A DNA stretch of 50,786 bases from Bacteroidia bacterium (GTDB taxonomy: Bacteria; Bacteroidota; Bacteroidia; SpSt-205), in contig JANXAJ010000014.1 of the NCBI GenBank assembly GCA_025062295.1, forward strand, positions 1-50,786, read 5' to 3'. A program made the position numbers and the translations under genes. Below, in pieces: positions 9,868-20,265 of this stretch; positions within the stretch are counted from its first letter, which is position 1, and every line of letters starts with the position of its first letter. The notes under the pieces are model-generated. The model was not told the origin of the DNA and did not search any database. It worked only from the letters and a program-made list of their open reading frames with translations.

Positions 9868-12045
9868 ATGAAAAGGCTCGTAATCGTCTGCATTGGCTTC
9901 TTTGGAGGTTTCATCCGAGCAGAATATGCATATCATCGCTCGGAAATCATCTATCACCGGGCACCAAACTGGAAAGGGGATACAGTAGATCTATGGGCAG
10001 ATTTGTACATACCTCAGAATCCTGACCGAAAGGATCCCGCTATTATTCTCGTGCATGGGGGGGGCTTTCGGGGAGGGAGTCGGAAAGATGCCCTTCTCTT
10101 GCACATGGCGGATTTTTTCGCAAAACGAGGGTTTTTCGTTGCCTCTATAGAGTATAGACTACGGGAATCTCCTCTCTCAAATTATCGGGATTGGCTTTTA
10201 TGCCTCATGTATGCCGTGCAAGATCTCCAAACCTTTGTTCGTTTTCTCAAGTGGAAGGCAGCGACTGGAAACCCCTACGACATAGATACTACTCGGATCG
10301 TTGTTGTTGGAGTCTCGGCTGGGGCAATGGCGACTCTACACGCAGCTTTCGTAGAAGAAGTAGAGATCCTCAAGCTGTCAGATGATCTTTTATCGCAGCC
10401 GACTCAGCTTTTCGATGAAGCTTACCAGCCTCATACGGCTCATTTCTGGATGGCAGTTAGTCTCGGTGGAGCTATCCTTAATCTCCATTGGCTCCGGCCT
10501 GAAAAAGTGAGCCACGTAGCATACATCTATTCAAAAGAAGATAGCGTGGTCAAGCCGGGTCAGGATAGAATTTATGGAAAAAAAGAGATTTTTGGTGGAG
10601 AACTTGCAGATTCGGTCTCTCGAGCGGTAGGGATATCAACTTTTTCTCTCACCATGCAGGGCCCTTACTGCCGCATGCAGGGAGCTAACTGCCATTCATG
10701 GTATGGAGATAGGTTTCATGCCTCTTTTGGGACGACCATTGTGGAAGAATATCTCTACCAAATCATTACCCTATTGCTTACTGGGCAGACAATTCCCGAG
10801 AAGCTGCGACGACACACAGTAGAGTTGAATAAGTGGAGTCTGGCTCAAGGATGTCTCCAGCGCTTGGTAGGGATTCGCTCGGTTCGAGGAGAGTGCACGG
10901 CCTTGGTAGCAGAGCTCAATCTTTCATGGGTTGATGTTGGGATTTTATGGCTTTTGATTTCGTACTTTTTAGCGCAGTTGCTCATTGTTGTTCTAATTCA
11001 ACGCACCTCCCTTTCTTCTGTTCCTTCTCCTCCCTACGTCCCTCAAGTGCTCATTCCTGTGCGAAACGAAGCTTCCCAGGTCTCGGAATGTATCGCGACG
11101 CTGCTTCAGCAGACAATCCCCCTCTCTCTTGTGTTTGGTGATGATGGATCCACAGACGGTACGGTGGAGAGAATTCTGGCTTCCTTCAAAGAGGGGAGTG
11201 GGGCAGAGATTCTACAGATTCCCTCTGAGCTTCATGAAGTTTACCCGGGCAAACATGCTGTCCTTGTGTATTTAGAGAAGAAGATAAAAGCGCCTGTCTT
11301 CTTTGTGGCAGATGCTGACATGCGTTTCCCCCCGAGCTGGGCAGAAGGGCTATATACTGCGCTTATTCAGGATGAGGAGTTAGGAGCGGTGTGTGCACCC
11401 AGTCTTCCTGTTGCCCATACGCTCTGGGAGTCATTTCAACGGATAGAATGGGCTTCTGTCCTTGCTCTCATTGCAGCATATCAACGAGTAGGGCAGGTGC
11501 CGACGATGATTGGCAATAGCCTTGCGATGCGGCGGGAAGCATGGGAAGCCGTCGGAGGTTGGAGAAGCCTGCCGCCCTCGCTGGTAGAGGACTATGAGAT
11601 GCTTGTGGGATTGAGGGAAGCGGGCTGGAGAGCTAAATGGATATTTCATCCAAAAGTGCTGGGGGAAAGTAGAGCTGAACCTACCTTTCAACAATGGCTC
11701 AATCAGCGGCTGCGATGGAAAGAAGCGGTAAGGCGAGTCCCAGGCTTGGCTTCTGTGTATTGGATTCTTCAAAGTCTGACGCCTTGGCTTATTTTGTTGT
11801 ACAGCAGTACGGCCTTTCTTTTTCTAAGCTTGGGGGCTTTATGGATCTTCTCTGAAGCTCTTGTGATAGGGCGGTTTCGGCTGGTGGTAGGGGCAAAACG
11901 AATACTTCGGTATATACCTCTTCTCCTGCTTTATCGCTTCGTCCAGGGGTTTTGGCTTCTGTGGCTTCGGTTCAATCGGCGTCCCATCCACTGGAAAGGG
12001 CGTTCTTATTTGGTCAAGCCCGGCCTCTCATCCAACTCTCCTTGA
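9868..12045 (+). CDS. Fusion of exported alpha/beta-hydrolase esterase and processive GT2 glycosyltransferase
   Basis: The single 725-aa frame joins two enzymes. Residues 1-19 look like a signal peptide. Residues 20-310 are a carboxylesterase-like alpha/beta hydrolase with oxyanion motif HGGG (63-66), nucleophile Ser150 in GVSAGA and a likely His284. A membrane helix at 356-378 leads into a GT2 domain with PVRNEAS, GDDGSTD (424-430), ADAD (481-484), VEDYEM (base Asp575) and the processivity motif QRLRW (613-617). Two more membrane helices follow at about 638-662 and 684-700. The predicted topology puts the esterase in the periplasm and the transferase in the cytoplasm, which suits making and trimming an acylated exported glycan or glycolipid. 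The product is unknown. Confidence 0.8.
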   Translation: MKRLVIVCIGFFGGFIRAEYAYHRSEIIYHRAPNWKGDTVDLWADLYIPQNPDRKDPAIILVHGGGFRGGSRKDALLLHMADFFAKRGFFVASIEYRLRESPLSNYRDWLLCLMYAVQDLQTFVRFLKWKAATGNPYDIDTTRIVVVGVSAGAMATLHAAFVEEVEILKLSDDLLSQPTQLFDEAYQPHTAHFWMAVSLGGAILNLHWLRPEKVSHVAYIYSKEDSVVKPGQDRIYGKKEIFGGELADSVSRAVGISTFSLTMQGPYCRMQGANCHSWYGDRFHASFGTTIVEEYLYQIITLLLTGQTIPEKLRRHTVELNKWSLAQGCLQRLVGIRSVRGECTALVAELNLSWVDVGILWLLISYFLAQLLIVVLIQRTSLSSVPSPPYVPQVLIPVRNEASQVSECIATLLQQTIPLSLVFGDDGSTDGTVERILASFKEGSGAEILQIPSELHEVYPGKHAVLVYLEKKIKAPVFFVADADMRFPPSWAEGLYTALIQDEELGAVCAPSLPVAHTLWESFQRIEWASVLALIAAYQRVGQVPTMIGNSLAMRREAWEAVGGWRSLPPSLVEDYEMLVGLREAGWRAKWIFHPKVLGESRAEPTFQQWLNQRLRWKEAVRRVPGLASVYWILQSLTPWLILLYSSTAFLFLSLGALWIFSEALVIGRFRLVVGAKRILRYIPLLLLYRFVQGFWLLWLRFNRRPIHWKGRSYLVKPGLSSNSP

Positions 12046-12392
12046 ATGCACTTCGTAGGAGTAGATAAGGTAGAGCTCCAAAGGAGCTGATAGCTTTTTG
12101 CGGGATGTGATATGCCTGCAGAGTACCGAAATAATCTCTGACTCGATCGGAATGTAGGGGAGTTTCATCGGTAGCTGTCTATTGAGCACAGAGCAAAGCG
12201 GCTTATTACTGTGAGGGCTGAAGAATGAATTCCTGTTGGGTTTTTCTTGCTCTCGGCTGCTGTGGCTTAAGGGAGGACACTCTGCCCCTGCTTCGATTCA
12301 TCATGCAAGGAGAGGAAGAGAACACCTCGGTAACAATTTCTCAAAGCGACTCCAGCTTTCTCAAAAGCTCCCTCCTCAGGAGGGTATGGGTA
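12046..12392. other. 347-nt convergent intergenic region
   Basis: The region lies between the plus-strand esterase-GT2 gene and the minus-strand HAD gene. It holds a small hairpin with a nearby T-run (12074-12099) and a doubtful 64-codon plus-strand frame from 12225. I see no tRNA, repeat or other known RNA in it. Confidence 0.6.
12074..12099 (+). terminator. Possible weak terminator after the esterase-GT2 gene
   Basis: AGCTCC-AAA-GGAGCT forms a 6-bp hairpin, and a run of five T follows 6 nt after the stem. The spacing is longer than in a classical intrinsic terminator, so this is a tentative call. Confidence 0.35.

Positions 12393-12419
<27 letters not shown>
12225..12419 (+). CDS. Possible 64-aa small lipoprotein-like ORF
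   Basis: The frame begins MNSCWVFLALGCCGLRE, which resembles a lipobox (LALGC), but it lacks the positively charged n-region usual for signal peptides. The rest has no recognisable family. The last 27 nt overlap the 3' end of the convergent HAD gene. There is no promoter box or ribosome binding site close to the start. It may be a chance frame. Confidence 0.22.
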
Positions 12420-14562
<2,143 letters not shown>

Positions 14563-14566
14563 CTTG

Positions 14567-14574
14567 CAAAGGTA
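14567..14574 (-). promoter_or_regulatory. -7 box for the dedA-ldh-HAD operon
   Basis: On the minus strand TACCTTTG is followed by four bases and then the GTG start of dedA, predicting a leaderless transcript. No strong -33 element is seen. Confidence 0.6.
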
Positions 14575-14617
14575 AGCCTTTAATGATGGGAAGCCGCCAG
14601 TTTTTGTTTGTGGGAAC

Positions 14618-15307
14618 ATGCACTATTGGCTTATCGGCGGAAGTCATGGCATTGGGCGAGCTTTAGTTGATATTCTTCTGAAAGAAGGTCATACGCTGGA
14701 GGTACTTTCACGAAGCCGTGGCGATCTTCCACCTGCAGTGAAGCATTATGAAGGAGATATTCTCAGGGGTAGTCTCCCTCCCTTGTCGGAACCCCTTCAT
14801 GGCCTTGTGTATTTACCAGGCAGCATCACACTCAAGCCCTTCAATCAACTGAGAGAAACGGACTTTCTGACAGATTGGCAGATCAATGTATATGGCGCAA
14901 TTCGGGCACTTCAGCATGCTTATCCCCTTCTCAAAAAAGAAGAGGGGGCAAGTGTGGTCTTAGTGAGTACGGTAGCGGTACAAACGGGGATGCCCTTTCA
15001 TGCCAGCATTGCTGCTGCGAAAGGGGCTCTTGAAGGACTTGTCCGAAGCCTCGCAGCAGAATGGGCACCAACTATTCGTGTCAATGCCGTGGCTCCTTCC
15101 TTGACACAGACGCCCCTTGCGGAGAAGCTAACCAACACGCCCGAAAAAATCCAGCAATCAGCTCAACGGCATCCGCTTCGCCGGATCGGCTGCCCAGAAG
15201 ATGTTGCTCAAGCCATTGCTTTTCTTCTCTCTCCTCGGGCTGCTTGGATAACAGGAGAGATAGTGCGGGTAGATGGGGGATTGGGCGGGCTGCGTCTGCT
15301 AACCTAA
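14618..15307 (+). CDS. SDR family protein lacking the catalytic tyrosine
   Basis: The 229-aa protein is a classical short-chain dehydrogenase in layout. It has nucleotide motif GGSHGIG, the helix-4 Asn in INVYGA, a Ser in VSTVAVQ and IRVNAVAPS after the active site. The usual Tyr-x-x-x-Lys is [11 protein letters not shown]: Lys is present but the residue four before it is Ile, not Tyr. Ordinary carbonyl reduction may therefore be lost or achieved differently. A one-mismatch -7 box (TTTGTTTG, 14603-14610) lies 7 nt upstream. It diverges from dedA, and no downstream partner is close. Confidence 0.8.
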   Translation: MHYWLIGGSHGIGRALVDILLKEGHTLEVLSRSRGDLPPAVKHYEGDILRGSLPPLSEPLHGLVYLPGSITLKPFNQLRETDFLTDWQINVYGAIRALQHAYPLLKKEEGASVVLVSTVAVQTGMPFHASIAAAKGALEGLVRSLAAEWAPTIRVNAVAPSLTQTPLAEKLTNTPEKIQQSAQRHPLRRIGCPEDVAQAIAFLLSPRAAWITGEIVRVDGGLGGLRLLT

Positions 15308-15386
15308 GCCAGACAATCAGACCCTTTTCCTCTCTTAGTACTGCTCCTTAGCCATGCCTCTCGCAGGTAAGCAATATGAGGGGCTA

Positions 15387-16202
15387 CTATCCCTTCGGAG
15401 AGACCTTATTGTCTGAAGCCTCTTTCCACTTTGCCCATATTGCGCTCTGGGTAGCCGCTCTCTCTATCAAGTGCTGAGCCTGCTCTTTCCCTAAGTATTG
15501 GTCAATCATCCAATGTATAATATACAAGATGGGCGTGAGGAGGAGAGCTACACCGGCTTTATAGCTATAATTGAGAAGAGCGATAAGGCTGACTTGAAAA
15601 AAATTCCATCCAGCACCCAAATAGAAGGCAATGTAAAGAACGACGAAGCTGTCTATGAGTTGCGAAATAAGTGTAGAGCCTGTAGCTCGTACAGCCAGCC
15701 ATCGCCCACCTGTCAAGCGCCGAAGCCAGTGAAAAGTTACCACATCTGCAAATTGTCCCACTAAGAAAGCGGTGAGTGATCCTCCTACGATCCATAGACT
15801 CTGACCAAAGATGGTATCAAATGCATCTGGCATATAGAGCTGCCTTGCTCCTACAGTCCGCCATATCCAGAAGTCTGCTGGAGGGAGCTGGATTGCTATC
15901 CATACCATTAGAAAGGCATAACCAATCATGACTGCTGCTATCCATGAAAGGAGACGAACTGCTTGAAGTCCGAAATACTCATTAATGATGTCGGTTGCGA
16001 TGAAGACCCAAGGCCAGAGGAGCACACCTGCTGATAAAGAGAGGGAAAGCGGACCTTCTCCCCAGATATAAAAACTGACAGGAGGTATTCTTACCAGCTT
16101 GTCTAAGGAGAAGACTTTCACACCAATAAACTCCGCAACTAAAGCATTACAGAGAAAGAATGCTGAGAGAATGATGAACAATCTTTGTGGCTTTGTATTC
16201 AA
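15387..16202 (-). CDS. Queuosine precursor transporter, VUT (YhhQ) family
   Basis: The 271-aa protein has about six membrane helices and the hallmark FIATDIINEYFG segment of the vitamin-uptake-like YhhQ/QueT family, which imports the queuosine precursors preQ0 or preQ1. Length and start (MNTKPQRLFIILSAFF) fit the family. It is the last gene of the long minus-strand operon and overlaps the RNase Z gene by 4 nt. Both act on tRNA metabolism, although this may be coincidence. The other queuosine genes are not in the window. Confidence 0.87.
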   Translation of the reverse strand: MNTKPQRLFIILSAFFLCNALVAEFIGVKVFSLDKLVRIPPVSFYIWGEGPLSLSLSAGVLLWPWVFIATDIINEYFGLQAVRLLSWIAAVMIGYAFLMVWIAIQLPPADFWIWRTVGARQLYMPDAFDTIFGQSLWIVGGSLTAFLVGQFADVVTFHWLRRLTGGRWLAVRATGSTLISQLIDSFVVLYIAFYLGAGWNFFQVSLIALLNYSYKAGVALLLTPILYIIHWMIDQYLGKEQAQHLIERAATQSAIWAKWKEASDNKVSPKG

Positions 16203-17110
16203 GGAAAGCTAAGGATTTGTCCTTCCTCCGCTAGATAGGTTTCAGGAAAAAGAGAGCGTGCCTCCTGCAAGAGGGGTGAAAGGTCTTTGTATCTTGTGGA
16301 AAAATGTCCAATGTAGAGACGCTGCACCTTTCCTGCGTGAGCAATAAGGGCTGCTTCTCGAGCAGTACTGTGAAAGGTTTGGCGAGCCCTTTCCTGATGT
16401 TCGGAAAGAAAGGTCGCCTCGTGATAAAGTACCATAACCCCCGAAACAAAATCTGCCACCTCAGGTGCATACATAGTGTCGGTACAGTAGGCATAGCTTT
16501 TAGGCGGTAGAGGGGGACGGGAAATGGATTCCCAAAAAATGGTCCTCCCCTCATATACAATACTTCCTTCCTGGCGCAGGCGAGGTAGCAGACTTGAAGG
16601 AAGCTCCATCGCTGCTACCAGCTCAGGATCCGGACGGCGCGGACCAGGCTTCTCCGAAAAAAGATATCCCACCGTGGGCACTCCATGTTTCAGAGGAAAG
16701 CCCCATATCTCTAACCGTTTATCTTCCCATATGAGAACCCTCTCTCGGTGTAGAAGTAACTCTCTAATGTATAGGGGATATCGAAGGGTAGCAAAAGTAC
16801 CCATAAGCGTCTGCTCAATCCAAGCTCGTAACCCTGCTGGTCCAAAGAGATAGAGGGGCTTTTGACGCCCTAACATATGAAGGGTAGTCAAAAGCCCTCC
16901 TATGCCGCTACTGTGATCAGCATGAAGATGGGTGATAAAAATAGCTGTAAGCTTCCCCAGAGGAAGGCCAAAACGCAAAATCTGATGTTGAGTAGCTTCC
17001 CCACAATCTAATAGAAAATGCAATCCTTCATAGCGCACCCATTGAGCTGAATGGTGCCGGCGGTGCAGCGGCATTGCGCTGCTACTGCCTAGCACCTGAA
17101 CCCAGAGCAT
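16199..17110 (-). CDS. rnz: Ribonuclease Z
   Basis: The 303-aa protein is a beta-lactamase-fold tRNase Z. Its metal motif is THLHADHSSGIGG, preceded by LLDCGEATQHQ, with YHEATFL and HSTAREA later and IGHFSTRY near the end. RNase Z cuts tRNA precursors just after the discriminator base. All four tRNAs in this window lack an encoded CCA, so this cut followed by CCA addition is required for their maturation. It starts 11 nt after the STAS-gene stop and overlaps the transporter gene by 4 nt. Confidence 0.92.
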   Translation of the reverse strand: MLWVQVLGSSSAMPLHRRHHSAQWVRYEGLHFLLDCGEATQHQILRFGLPLGKLTAIFITHLHADHSSGIGGLLTTLHMLGRQKPLYLFGPAGLRAWIEQTLMGTFATLRYPLYIRELLLHRERVLIWEDKRLEIWGFPLKHGVPTVGYLFSEKPGPRRPDPELVAAMELPSSLLPRLRQEGSIVYEGRTIFWESISRPPLPPKSYAYCTDTMYAPEVADFVSGVMVLYHEATFLSEHQERARQTFHSTAREAALIAHAGKVQRLYIGHFSTRYKDLSPLLQEARSLFPETYLAEEGQILSFP

Positions 17111-17121
17111 TTACTTCCGCC

Positions 17122-17685
17122 TTACCGCTCTTCCTCTTCTTCTTCCTCCTCCTCCCAGTCTTCTTCTTCCTCTTCCCAATCTTCTTCCCAATCTTCTTCA
17201 TCCCATTCTTCCTCATCCCAATCCTCTTCCCAGTCTTCTTCCTCCTCTTCCCAGTCTTCTTCTGCTTCGTCCCACTCTTCCTCTTCTTCCCACTCTTCTT
17301 CCTCTTCTTCTGTCTCTTCTGCTGGCTTCGCAAGCAAGAGTGCCTGCGCCTGTAAGTACTGTAAAGCATCCTCTATCGTTGTCATAAGCGTAAAAATTTC
17401 ATTTAGTCTTGAGAGAGAAAATACTGACTGAACCCCTGATGAGGGAGCCACCACTACCAGAGGACGTCCATTCTCCTCGAGAATCCGTCTCAGCAGCAAA
17501 AGGGCACTCAAAACCGAGCTGTCTAAAGCCTGAACAGGGGTCAAATCTACGATGATCCCCCCTGTCGTGGTATGGGCCAACACGGTGAATTGGGATTTGA
17601 GCTCTGGGGTATGAGCAGCATTTAGTTGAGCTTCTAAAGGGCGAAAGATAACCCCCTCTTCCAGAGTTTCTACCTCGTACCTCAT
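17122..17685 (-). CDS. STAS-domain protein with long Glu/Trp tail
   Basis: Residues 1-118 form a STAS domain of the anti-sigma factor antagonist type. The phosphorylatable loop reads ALDSSVLSAL, placing the switch serine at Ser56. STAS proteins are bound and phosphorylated by GHKL kinases and released by PP2C phosphatases. From residue 122 to 187 the protein is almost only Glu and Asp, with nine Trp residues at intervals of about four to seven (units such as EEEEDW, DEEEW). Such a tail is unlike any standard STAS protein. It could bind basic partners or metal ions, or interact through aromatic stickers. The gene lies in the same operon as the PP2C phosphatase and SiaB/SiaC genes and overlaps the MBL gene by 4 nt. 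Confidence 0.83.
   Translation of the reverse strand: MRYEVETLEEGVIFRPLEAQLNAAHTPELKSQFTVLAHTTTGGIIVDLTPVQALDSSVLSALLLLRRILEENGRPLVVVAPSSGVQSVFSLSRLNEIFTLMTTIEDALQYLQAQALLLAKPAEETEEEEEEWEEEEEWDEAEEDWEEEEEDWEEDWDEEEWDEEDWEEDWEEEEEDWEEEEEEEEER
17125..17322 (-). repeat. Low-complexity Glu/Trp-coding repeat
   Basis: The DNA is a pyrimidine-rich imperfect microsatellite on the plus strand (TCTTCC and CCCA units), encoding the acidic tail of the STAS protein. Unit gain or loss in multiples of three would change tail length without breaking the frame. Confidence 0.85.
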
Positions 17686-18323
17686 ATTCTCTGGAGGAAA
17701 GGGTTGGTCTGACGCTCATATCCAATGAAAGTAGGCTCACCATGGCCGGGCCACACCTCTGTATCTTCTGGCAGCGAAAGAACCTTCTGCTGGAGAGAGG
17801 TCATAAGAGTCTCATAGTCTGAGAGAGGTAATTCGTAGTTCCCAATGCTCCCACGAAACAGCACGTCTCCAGAGAAAAGTTTCTTACTCTCAGGAGCATA
17901 AAATCCTACATGACCAGGAGAATGTCCAGGCAGGAATAAGACCGTGAGAGGCTCCCCATCCAGAGAGAGTATTTCTCCTTCTTCCAAATACCGAGATGCG
18001 AAGGGTCCAGGCGTGTAGATGAGTCCCATCAAGCTTGCCCATGTGGGAGCATGCTGATAGATTACCTCTTCCCCCTTGTGATAGTACAGCGGCACTTGAT
18101 AGGTCTCTACTATCCACCGAACCCCTAATATATGGTCAATGTGTGCATGAGTAAGATAAATAGCGCTAAGACGAGCTTTCTCAGCTGAAAGAATAGATTG
18201 AAAAGTCTTTCGTTCTGTCTCCGTATAGAACCCAGGATCTATTACCCATGCGGTACCCTCACTACCGACCAAAAGGTAGGTATTCTCTTGATAGGGATTA
18301 GTAACAAAGCGATGTAGGCGCAT
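17682..18323 (-). CDS. MBL-fold metallo-hydrolase, glyoxalase II-like
   Basis: The beta-lactamase-fold motifs are complete: LTHAHIDHILG, then LPGHSPGHVGF, GDVLFRGSIG and a final VWPGHGEPT. This form covers glyoxalase II-type thioester hydrolases and related enzymes, and the substrate is not determined. The frame is open further upstream, but I place the start at the ATG of 18323. It overlaps the preceding stop by one base (TGATG) and gives the usual MRLHRFVTNPYQENTYLL N-terminus. It sits between 3-hydroxyacyl-CoA dehydrogenase and the STAS gene. Confidence 0.85.
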   Translation of the reverse strand: MRLHRFVTNPYQENTYLLVGSEGTAWVIDPGFYTETERKTFQSILSAEKARLSAIYLTHAHIDHILGVRWIVETYQVPLYYHKGEEVIYQHAPTWASLMGLIYTPGPFASRYLEEGEILSLDGEPLTVLFLPGHSPGHVGFYAPESKKLFSGDVLFRGSIGNYELPLSDYETLMTSLQQKVLSLPEDTEVWPGHGEPTFIGYERQTNPFLQRI

Positions 18324-19174
18324 CAAGTGTAGGTGTAAAAGCCGCGGCCAGATTTGCGTCCGAGATAACCTGCTTGTACCATCTTCACGAGCAGGGGGCA
18401 AGGCGCATACCGAGGATCGCCCAGCCCCTCATGAAGCACTCGGAGAATAGCTAAACACACATCTAAGCCGATAAAATCGGCAAGCTCTAAAGGTCCCATT
18501 GGGTGATTCATCCCCAGCTTCATGATAGTGTCTATGGCTTCCCGAGTAGCCACGCCTTGGTAAAGAGCATAAATTGCTTCGTTAATCATAGGCATCAAAA
18601 TCCGATTGGAGACAAAGCCTGGAAAGTCCTCTACTACGACAGGTTCTTTCTCCAGCCCTTTTGCCCATTGAACAACGGCCTGGACAGTCTCCTCGCTGGT
18701 TTGAAGCCCTCTGATGACTTCTACCAGGCGCATAATCGGCACTGGATTCATAAAGTGCATCCCAATAAATCGTTCGGGACGATGAACATGAGCAGCTAAG
18801 CGGGTGATAGAGATAGAAGAGGTATTCGTGGCAAAGATCGCTGTCTCTGAGGCGTGAGCGCTGACGGTTCTCCACACAGAGATTTTAAGATCTACGTCTT
18901 CAGGGACAGCTTCTACGATAAGCTCAGCTTGACTCACAGCTAATGGAATCTCCTCATACAGCTTGATTCTTTTCAGCAGAGCCTCTTTCTCTTGAGGGGT
19001 AAGGATGCCTTTTCGCACCTGTCGATCTGCATTCTGTGAAACGATAGCAAGTGCGGTTTCCCATCGGCTTCTATCTACTTCTACCCAAGCAACAGGATGA
19101 CCATACTGGGCAAAAACATGGGCAATACCTGTGCCCATGGTACCTGCACCTAAAACCGCTACAGGGGCTTTCAT
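18323..19174 (-). CDS. 3-hydroxyacyl-CoA (3-hydroxybutyryl-CoA) dehydrogenase
   Basis: The 283-aa protein has the NAD site VLGAGTMGTGIAHVFA, the catalytic His in GMHFMNPVP, FPGFVSNRI, and the C-terminal MNHPMGPLELADFIGLD and GRKSGRGFY blocks. It oxidises 3-hydroxyacyl-CoA or makes 3-hydroxybutyryl-CoA from acetoacetyl-CoA. The single-domain length fits Hbd or PaaH rather than the fused FadB. It is embedded in the signalling operon, overlapping the upstream unknown gene by 4 nt, and no other beta-oxidation gene is adjacent. An acyl-CoA dehydrogenase lies at 31.5 kb. Confidence 0.9.
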   Translation of the reverse strand: MKAPVAVLGAGTMGTGIAHVFAQYGHPVAWVEVDRSRWETALAIVSQNADRQVRKGILTPQEKEALLKRIKLYEEIPLAVSQAELIVEAVPEDVDLKISVWRTVSAHASETAIFATNTSSISITRLAAHVHRPERFIGMHFMNPVPIMRLVEVIRGLQTSEETVQAVVQWAKGLEKEPVVVEDFPGFVSNRILMPMINEAIYALYQGVATREAIDTIMKLGMNHPMGPLELADFIGLDVCLAILRVLHEGLGDPRYAPCPLLVKMVQAGYLGRKSGRGFYTYT

Positions 19175-19755
19175 AGTTGAAAAGCTCTCTCTGCTACTGG
19201 TTGAGCTTGTCCGACGCTATATAACTGAAGGAGAAGATTCCCCCGCCAAGTCGTAGGTAGAGAATGTTCTATCTGCGAGGGACCTGTAGCTTCCAAAGGG
19301 AGCGTAAAAATCTCCTCACCAAATCGGTTATAAGCTCGCAGAATGTAGTTGCCAGCCCCATGAAAGGTGATTCGGACCACAGCGGATCGCCCTACATCTA
19401 CAGACATCTCAGGCGGTGCAGGGGGCACTCCCCATGGATAGCCCTCGTAAAGGACGACTCGGGAATGCTGGGGCGAAAGTCCTCCTAAAGTGAGTCGCAC
19501 CTTTTGACCAGCCTTGCCTTCTGGACAGCAAATCAGATAGTCCCGAGGAAGGCTCCACCGATCAATTGGGATTCGGTGAAGTACTCGCCATCCTACAGCT
19601 GTGCTCTCCTGCCACATCACCACCAGCGGACGATTTGCCGCCAGAAGCTGAAGCTGACCGCATAGCTGCAGCCCCTTCGGAAAGAGCCCTTTCCATACAT
19701 ACTGAACCCCACTAAGCGAGTCTGTAGAGAGAAGCACTATCGCTATCCATCCCAT
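19171..19755 (-). CDS. Exported protein of unknown function
   Basis: I do not recognise this 194-aa protein. The N-terminus MGWIAIVLLSTDSL is hydrophobic and may be a short signal peptide. The rest is predicted beta-rich, with alternating hydrophobic strands such as SAVVRITFHGAGNYILRAYNRFGEEIFTL, which resembles an immunoglobulin-like fold. It starts 11 nt after the second coiled-coil gene and overlaps the dehydrogenase by 4 nt, so it is expressed with the Sia-type genes. Confidence 0.7.
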   Translation of the reverse strand: MGWIAIVLLSTDSLSGVQYVWKGLFPKGLQLCGQLQLLAANRPLVVMWQESTAVGWRVLHRIPIDRWSLPRDYLICCPEGKAGQKVRLTLGGLSPQHSRVVLYEGYPWGVPPAPPEMSVDVGRSAVVRITFHGAGNYILRAYNRFGEEIFTLPLEATGPSQIEHSLPTTWRGNLLLQLYSVGQAQPVAERAFQL

Positions 19756-19766
19756 TGAGTAATCTC

Positions 19767-20237
19767 TTAGGAGCGCTTTTTGAGGGCCTCCATGAGTTCT
19801 ATGGCTCGGATTGGATCAAAAATAAGGTAATATAACATGAAGAGAATGATCACTGTCAATACGGCAATCATAATAACAAGGGCGATCTGAATGCGACTCA
19901 CCCGCTTGTCAATCAAAGTCTGCTCTTGAGAAATGCGTTGATAATTGTGAATGATTGCTTTTTGAGTTTTTTTCGCCTCCTCTTCTTTCTCTCGGAGAAG
20001 CTGATTCTGGCGCTCTAGTTCAGCATTCATTTCATCTAAGCGCCGTTGATTTCTATCGGCAATGCGAGTCAAGGTGCGGGCTTCTCCGAGAAGCTTCTCA
20101 TACTCCTCCACCATCTTTTTGTAAGAGATTTGCCACTCGCTCTCGGACATTGCGGTGCGGGCAAGGGTCAGCCGAGCCTCCTGAAGGAGGAGATTTTCCT
20201 CTGCGAAGAGGTCTTTGCCGCCAGCAGCCGCACTCAT
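19767..20237 (-). CDS. Coiled-coil single-TM protein, paralogue 2
   Basis: The 156-aa protein has a long cytoplasmic coiled coil (about residues 30-115, with heptads rich in Glu, Gln and Leu), one membrane helix (about 119-142) and a short charged tail. It shares architecture and spaced identities with the neighbouring 151-aa protein: E-N/T-x-LL/FL-QEAR near the start, a Y-x-x-M/L-VE-x-YE-x-LL core, and a Leu/Ile/Val-rich helix ending in MLYYL. I infer a tandem duplicate. It lacks a signal peptide, so it is a tail-anchored-like membrane protein. The start is 6 nt after a perfect -7 box. Confidence 0.8.
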   Translation of the reverse strand: MSAAAGGKDLFAEENLLLQEARLTLARTAMSESEWQISYKKMVEEYEKLLGEARTLTRIADRNQRRLDEMNAELERQNQLLREKEEEAKKTQKAIIHNYQRISQEQTLIDKRVSRIQIALVIMIAVLTVIILFMLYYLIFDPIRAIELMEALKKRS

Positions 20238-20243
20238 ACCTCA

Positions 20244-20251
20244 CAAAGATA
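20244..20251 (-). promoter_or_regulatory. Internal -7 box before the second coiled-coil gene
   Basis: On the minus strand TATCTTTG, then six bases, then the ATG. It lies in the 28-nt gap between the two coiled-coil genes and could drive the operon's distal half separately. Confidence 0.5.
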
Positions 20252-20265
20252 GGGAATTTGCCACA

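Noticed and set aside
17074-17355. 93-codon plus-strand frame rich in Phe, Leu and Pro opposite the STAS tail
   Set aside because: It is the antisense reading of the Glu/Trp microsatellite. The STAS frame on the other strand has a real domain and operon context.
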